From the NCBI GenBank assembly GCA_024710445.1, contig JANJUT010000289.1:1-19274 (forward strand): a stretch of DNA of 19,274 nt. The letters are read 5' to 3'. The number at the start of each line of letters is the position of its first letter. Position 1 is the stretch's first letter. A program made the position numbers and the translations under genes. Under the pieces are notes generated by a model. It was not told the origin of the DNA. It searched no databases and worked only from the letters and a program-made list of their open reading frames with translations. Source of the stretch: Thiobacillus sp. (GTDB lineage Bacteria; Pseudomonadota; Gammaproteobacteria; Burkholderiales; Thiobacillaceae). Below, piece after piece: positions 14,809 to 19,274 of this stretch.

Positions 14809-16140
14809 TTGAATACGCTGGAAATCCGGGAATGGCCGCTGCCGCCTCACCGGGAGCGGCCTGACCTGACCGGCCTGCAGGCGTCCAACCCGCAGCGCTA
14901 TCCGGGGCTGTTTCTAGGCAGTGGAGACGCTGGCTGGGACATGCTGTTTGCGTTTCCACAGGACACGGTGTGCGTGACTGCAAGCGAGGGACTGCAAGGC
15001 CTGCAGTCGCATCCGGCGATGCAGATCAAACCGGCTCAATCTGATCAATCTGATCATGGACTGCCTTTTTCCGGCGGCTGGTTGTGCGCGCTTGCATACG
15101 AACTGGGCGGCGTGTTTGAACCCAGCGTGGGCATGGCCGCTGATGATGATTTTCCGCTGGCCTGGCTGACACGTATTCCGGCTGCGATCCTGTTCAAACG
15201 TGATAACGGGCGCTGCGTGCTGGTAGCCGAGCCGGGGCAGCGCGCATTGATCGATGCGATGGCGGATGACCTCGCACGGCCATTTTCCGCCATCTCGCCG
15301 CTGCCGCAGGAGGTTACGCTGCAGGAGGATGATCCGGCTGTCTTTTTGGCGGGGGTGGCACGCATTCAGGCGTACATTCGTGCGGGCGATGTGTTCCAGG
15401 TGAACCTGTCGCGGGGCTGGCAGGCCAGCTTCGCCGATACCGTGGTGCCTTCGGCTCTGTTCAAGCAACTGATGCAGAAAAATCCCGCCCCATTCTCGGC
15501 GCTGGTGCAGATGGACGCATGGTCCATCGTCAGTTCGTCACCCGAGCGCCTGGTTCGCCTGGGGCGTGACGGTATTCTGGAAACCCGGCCGATTGCGGGT
15601 ACACATCCCCGTAGTGACGATCCGGCAGAGGATGAGGCCCTGCGTTCCAGACTGCAGGCGCATCCCAAGGAGCGCGCTGAACATGTCATGCTGGTCGATC
15701 TGGAACGCAACGATCTGGGGCGGGTGTGCGAGCCCGGCAGCGTGAAAGTGGCGGCGCTGATGGATATTGCCAGTTATCGCCACGTACATCACATCGAGTC
15801 GACCGTCTGCGGTAAGTTGCGACAGGACGTGAGCGTGCTCGATGCCCTGCGCGCAGTTTTTCCAGGCGGCACCATCACCGGCTGCCCCAAGGTCCGCACC
15901 ATGCAGATCATCCATGAACTCGAACAGTCGCCGCGCCGCAGCTATACCGGCAGCGTCGGCTATATCAATCACGATGGCAGCTTTGATTTCAACATCCTGA
16001 TTCGCAGCTTTCTGCTGCGTGGCCGCGAACTGGCGTTTCGGGCAGGCGCCGGCATCGTCGCCGATTCCATTGCGCAGCGTGAACTCGATGAAACCCGAGC
16101 CAAGGCACGCGGCCTGCTGCGCGCGCTCGAACCCGCATGA
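14809..16140 (+). CDS. pabB: Aminodeoxychorismate synthase component I (PabB)
   Basis: This 443-residue chorismate-utilising enzyme should form 4-amino-4-deoxychorismate from chorismate and ammonia delivered by a glutaminase (PabA/TrpG, not seen here). The core motifs include VFQVNLSRGW, SSSPERLV (242-249), DLERNDLGR (297-305), FPGGTITGCPK (351-361) and FRAGAGIVADS. The assignment over TrpE rests mainly on the neighbouring pabC, with a four-base overlap. The PIKGT motif of E. coli PabB, whose Lys274 attacks the substrate, reads PIAGT here (Ala263), as in anthranilate synthases. The start is TTG 14809, after a weak GGCGGA. It is preferred to ATG 14941 because residues 28-50 (PQRYPGLFLG, MLFAFP) belong to the PabB N-terminal domain. 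A tandem nine-base repeat encodes SDQSD near residue 78. Confidence 0.85.
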   Translation: MNTLEIREWPLPPHRERPDLTGLQASNPQRYPGLFLGSGDAGWDMLFAFPQDTVCVTASEGLQGLQSHPAMQIKPAQSDQSDHGLPFSGGWLCALAYELGGVFEPSVGMAADDDFPLAWLTRIPAAILFKRDNGRCVLVAEPGQRALIDAMADDLARPFSAISPLPQEVTLQEDDPAVFLAGVARIQAYIRAGDVFQVNLSRGWQASFADTVVPSALFKQLMQKNPAPFSALVQMDAWSIVSSSPERLVRLGRDGILETRPIAGTHPRSDDPAEDEALRSRLQAHPKERAEHVMLVDLERNDLGRVCEPGSVKVAALMDIASYRHVHHIESTVCGKLRQDVSVLDALRAVFPGGTITGCPKVRTMQIIHELEQSPRRSYTGSVGYINHDGSFDFNILIRSFLLRGRELAFRAGAGIVADSIAQRELDETRAKARGLLRALEPA

Positions 16141-16929
16141 TCCTGGTCAATGGTGATGCAGTGACGGTGGTGGACGCGCTGGATCGCGGTCTGGCCTATG
16201 GCGATGGGATATTTCGCACCCTGCGCACACAGGATCGGCAGCCCGTGTGGTGGGCGGATCATTTCGCCAAACTGGTCGCTGATTGCGCCGCGCTGAATCT
16301 GGACTGCCCCGATGAAGCGCTTTTGCGCAGCGAAGTGTGCCGGGTATCGGAAGCCGGGCAGGGCATCGTCAAAATCCAGATTACCCGTGGAGCCGGCACC
16401 CGCGGTTACGCGCCGCCCGTGGACCAGCGTGGTAACCGGATCGTGTTGTCCGCCCCCCTGCCACCCCACGCTCAAACCGGGACGCCGGACGGGATTGTGG
16501 CGCGCTGGTGCACCTTGCGCCTGGCACGCCAGCCCAGGCTGGCCGGAATCAAACATTTGAACCGGCTGGAAAATGTGCTGGCGCGCGCGGAGTGGGACGA
16601 CCCGGCGATATTCGAAGGCCTGCTGTGCGATGATCGGGGCGAAGTGATCGGCGGTGTAATGAGCAACGTGTTCTGGGCCAAGGATGGCACGCTATTCACG
16701 CCGGAACTGAGCGAATGTGGTGTGGCCGGCGTGACGCGTGCGCGTTTGCTGCGTGCCGCTGCACGCAGGAACATCCCGGCCCGTATCGGCCGCTGGCTGC
16801 CTGACGCTATACTCGCTGCAGATGAAGTCATGATCTGCAACAGCGTGATCGGCGTGCGCCGGATCACCAGGCTGGATGACAGGACATGGCTGCCCGTTGG
16901 CTGGACAATAACCTTGAATAACGCCTTGC

Positions 16930-16946
<17 letters not shown>
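16137..16946 (+). CDS. pabC: Aminodeoxychorismate lyase
   Basis: This 269-residue fold-type IV PLP enzyme releases pyruvate from aminodeoxychorismate to yield p-aminobenzoate for folate. The N-terminal RGLAYGDGIFRTLR (17-30) is a class IV signature. Lys139 in GIKHLNRLENVLAR binds PLP. The C-terminal EVMICNSVIGVRRI (about residues 236-250) fits the lyase rather than the branched-chain or D-amino-acid transaminases. Length equals E. coli PabC. Its ATG overlaps the pabB stop (ATGA), and its last 17 bases overlap the start of mltG, so the three genes are tightly coupled. Confidence 0.93.

Positions 16947-19274
<2,328 letters not shown>

Overview
The window is a chromosomal housekeeping segment of a Gram-negative bacterium, most likely a betaproteobacterium. 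I infer this from the moderately high GC content, the close similarity of the protein motifs to gamma/betaproteobacterial versions, and the gene order yceF / yceD-rpmF-plsX-fabHDG-acpP-fabF-(pabB)-pabC-mltG-tmk-holB. The two-subunit pyruvate carboxylase next to yceF and a tetrapyrrole-methylase-fold methyltransferase recalls autotrophic Nitrosomonadales (Thiobacillus/Sulfuricella/Gallionella type). That genus-level guess is from memory only. I see no tRNA, rRNA, insertion sequence, prophage, CRISPR array or integration site.

Left part (1-2611, loosely packed). The 3' end of an unrecognised gene overlaps a TTG-started rof (Rho-binding antiterminator). Then come an HPP-family membrane protein with two CBS domains, an unrecognised minus-strand gene for a 152-residue probably helical protein, and a 369-base gap. 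The gap contains a small palindrome and the dbpA -10 element.

Middle part (2612-8673). dbpA, the helicase for the large ribosomal subunit, is on the plus strand. It converges with a tightly overlapped minus-strand operon read from right to left: pycA, pycB, yceF (m7GTP pyrophosphatase of the Maf family) and the methyltransferase gene. PycA and PycB together should carboxylate pyruvate to oxaloacetate.

Right part (8674-19274). A divergent intergenic region carries a near-consensus sigma70 promoter (TTGACA, 17 bases, TATCAT). It drives a long plus-strand operon: yceD and rpmF (ribosome), plsX (phospholipid precursor), fabH, fabD, fabG, acpP and fabF (fatty-acid initiation, malonyl loading, reduction, carrier and elongation), pabB and pabC (p-aminobenzoate for folate), mltG (peptidoglycan chain termination), tmk (dTTP) and holB (clamp loader, cut by the window edge). 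Most junctions are 4-base stop/start overlaps or short gaps, so translation is probably coupled. The operon links envelope lipid, cell wall, folate, nucleotide and DNA replication supply.

Notable points are the many TTG starts (rof, fabH, fabD, fabF, pabB), overlapping back-to-back promoters between pycA and yceD, and hairpins before rpmF and acpP. PabB also has Ala where E. coli PabB has its active-site Lys, and dbpA may have a leaderless transcript. I found no convincing undescribed multi-gene system. The best unknowns are the isolated 152-residue protein and the methyltransferase of unknown substrate.
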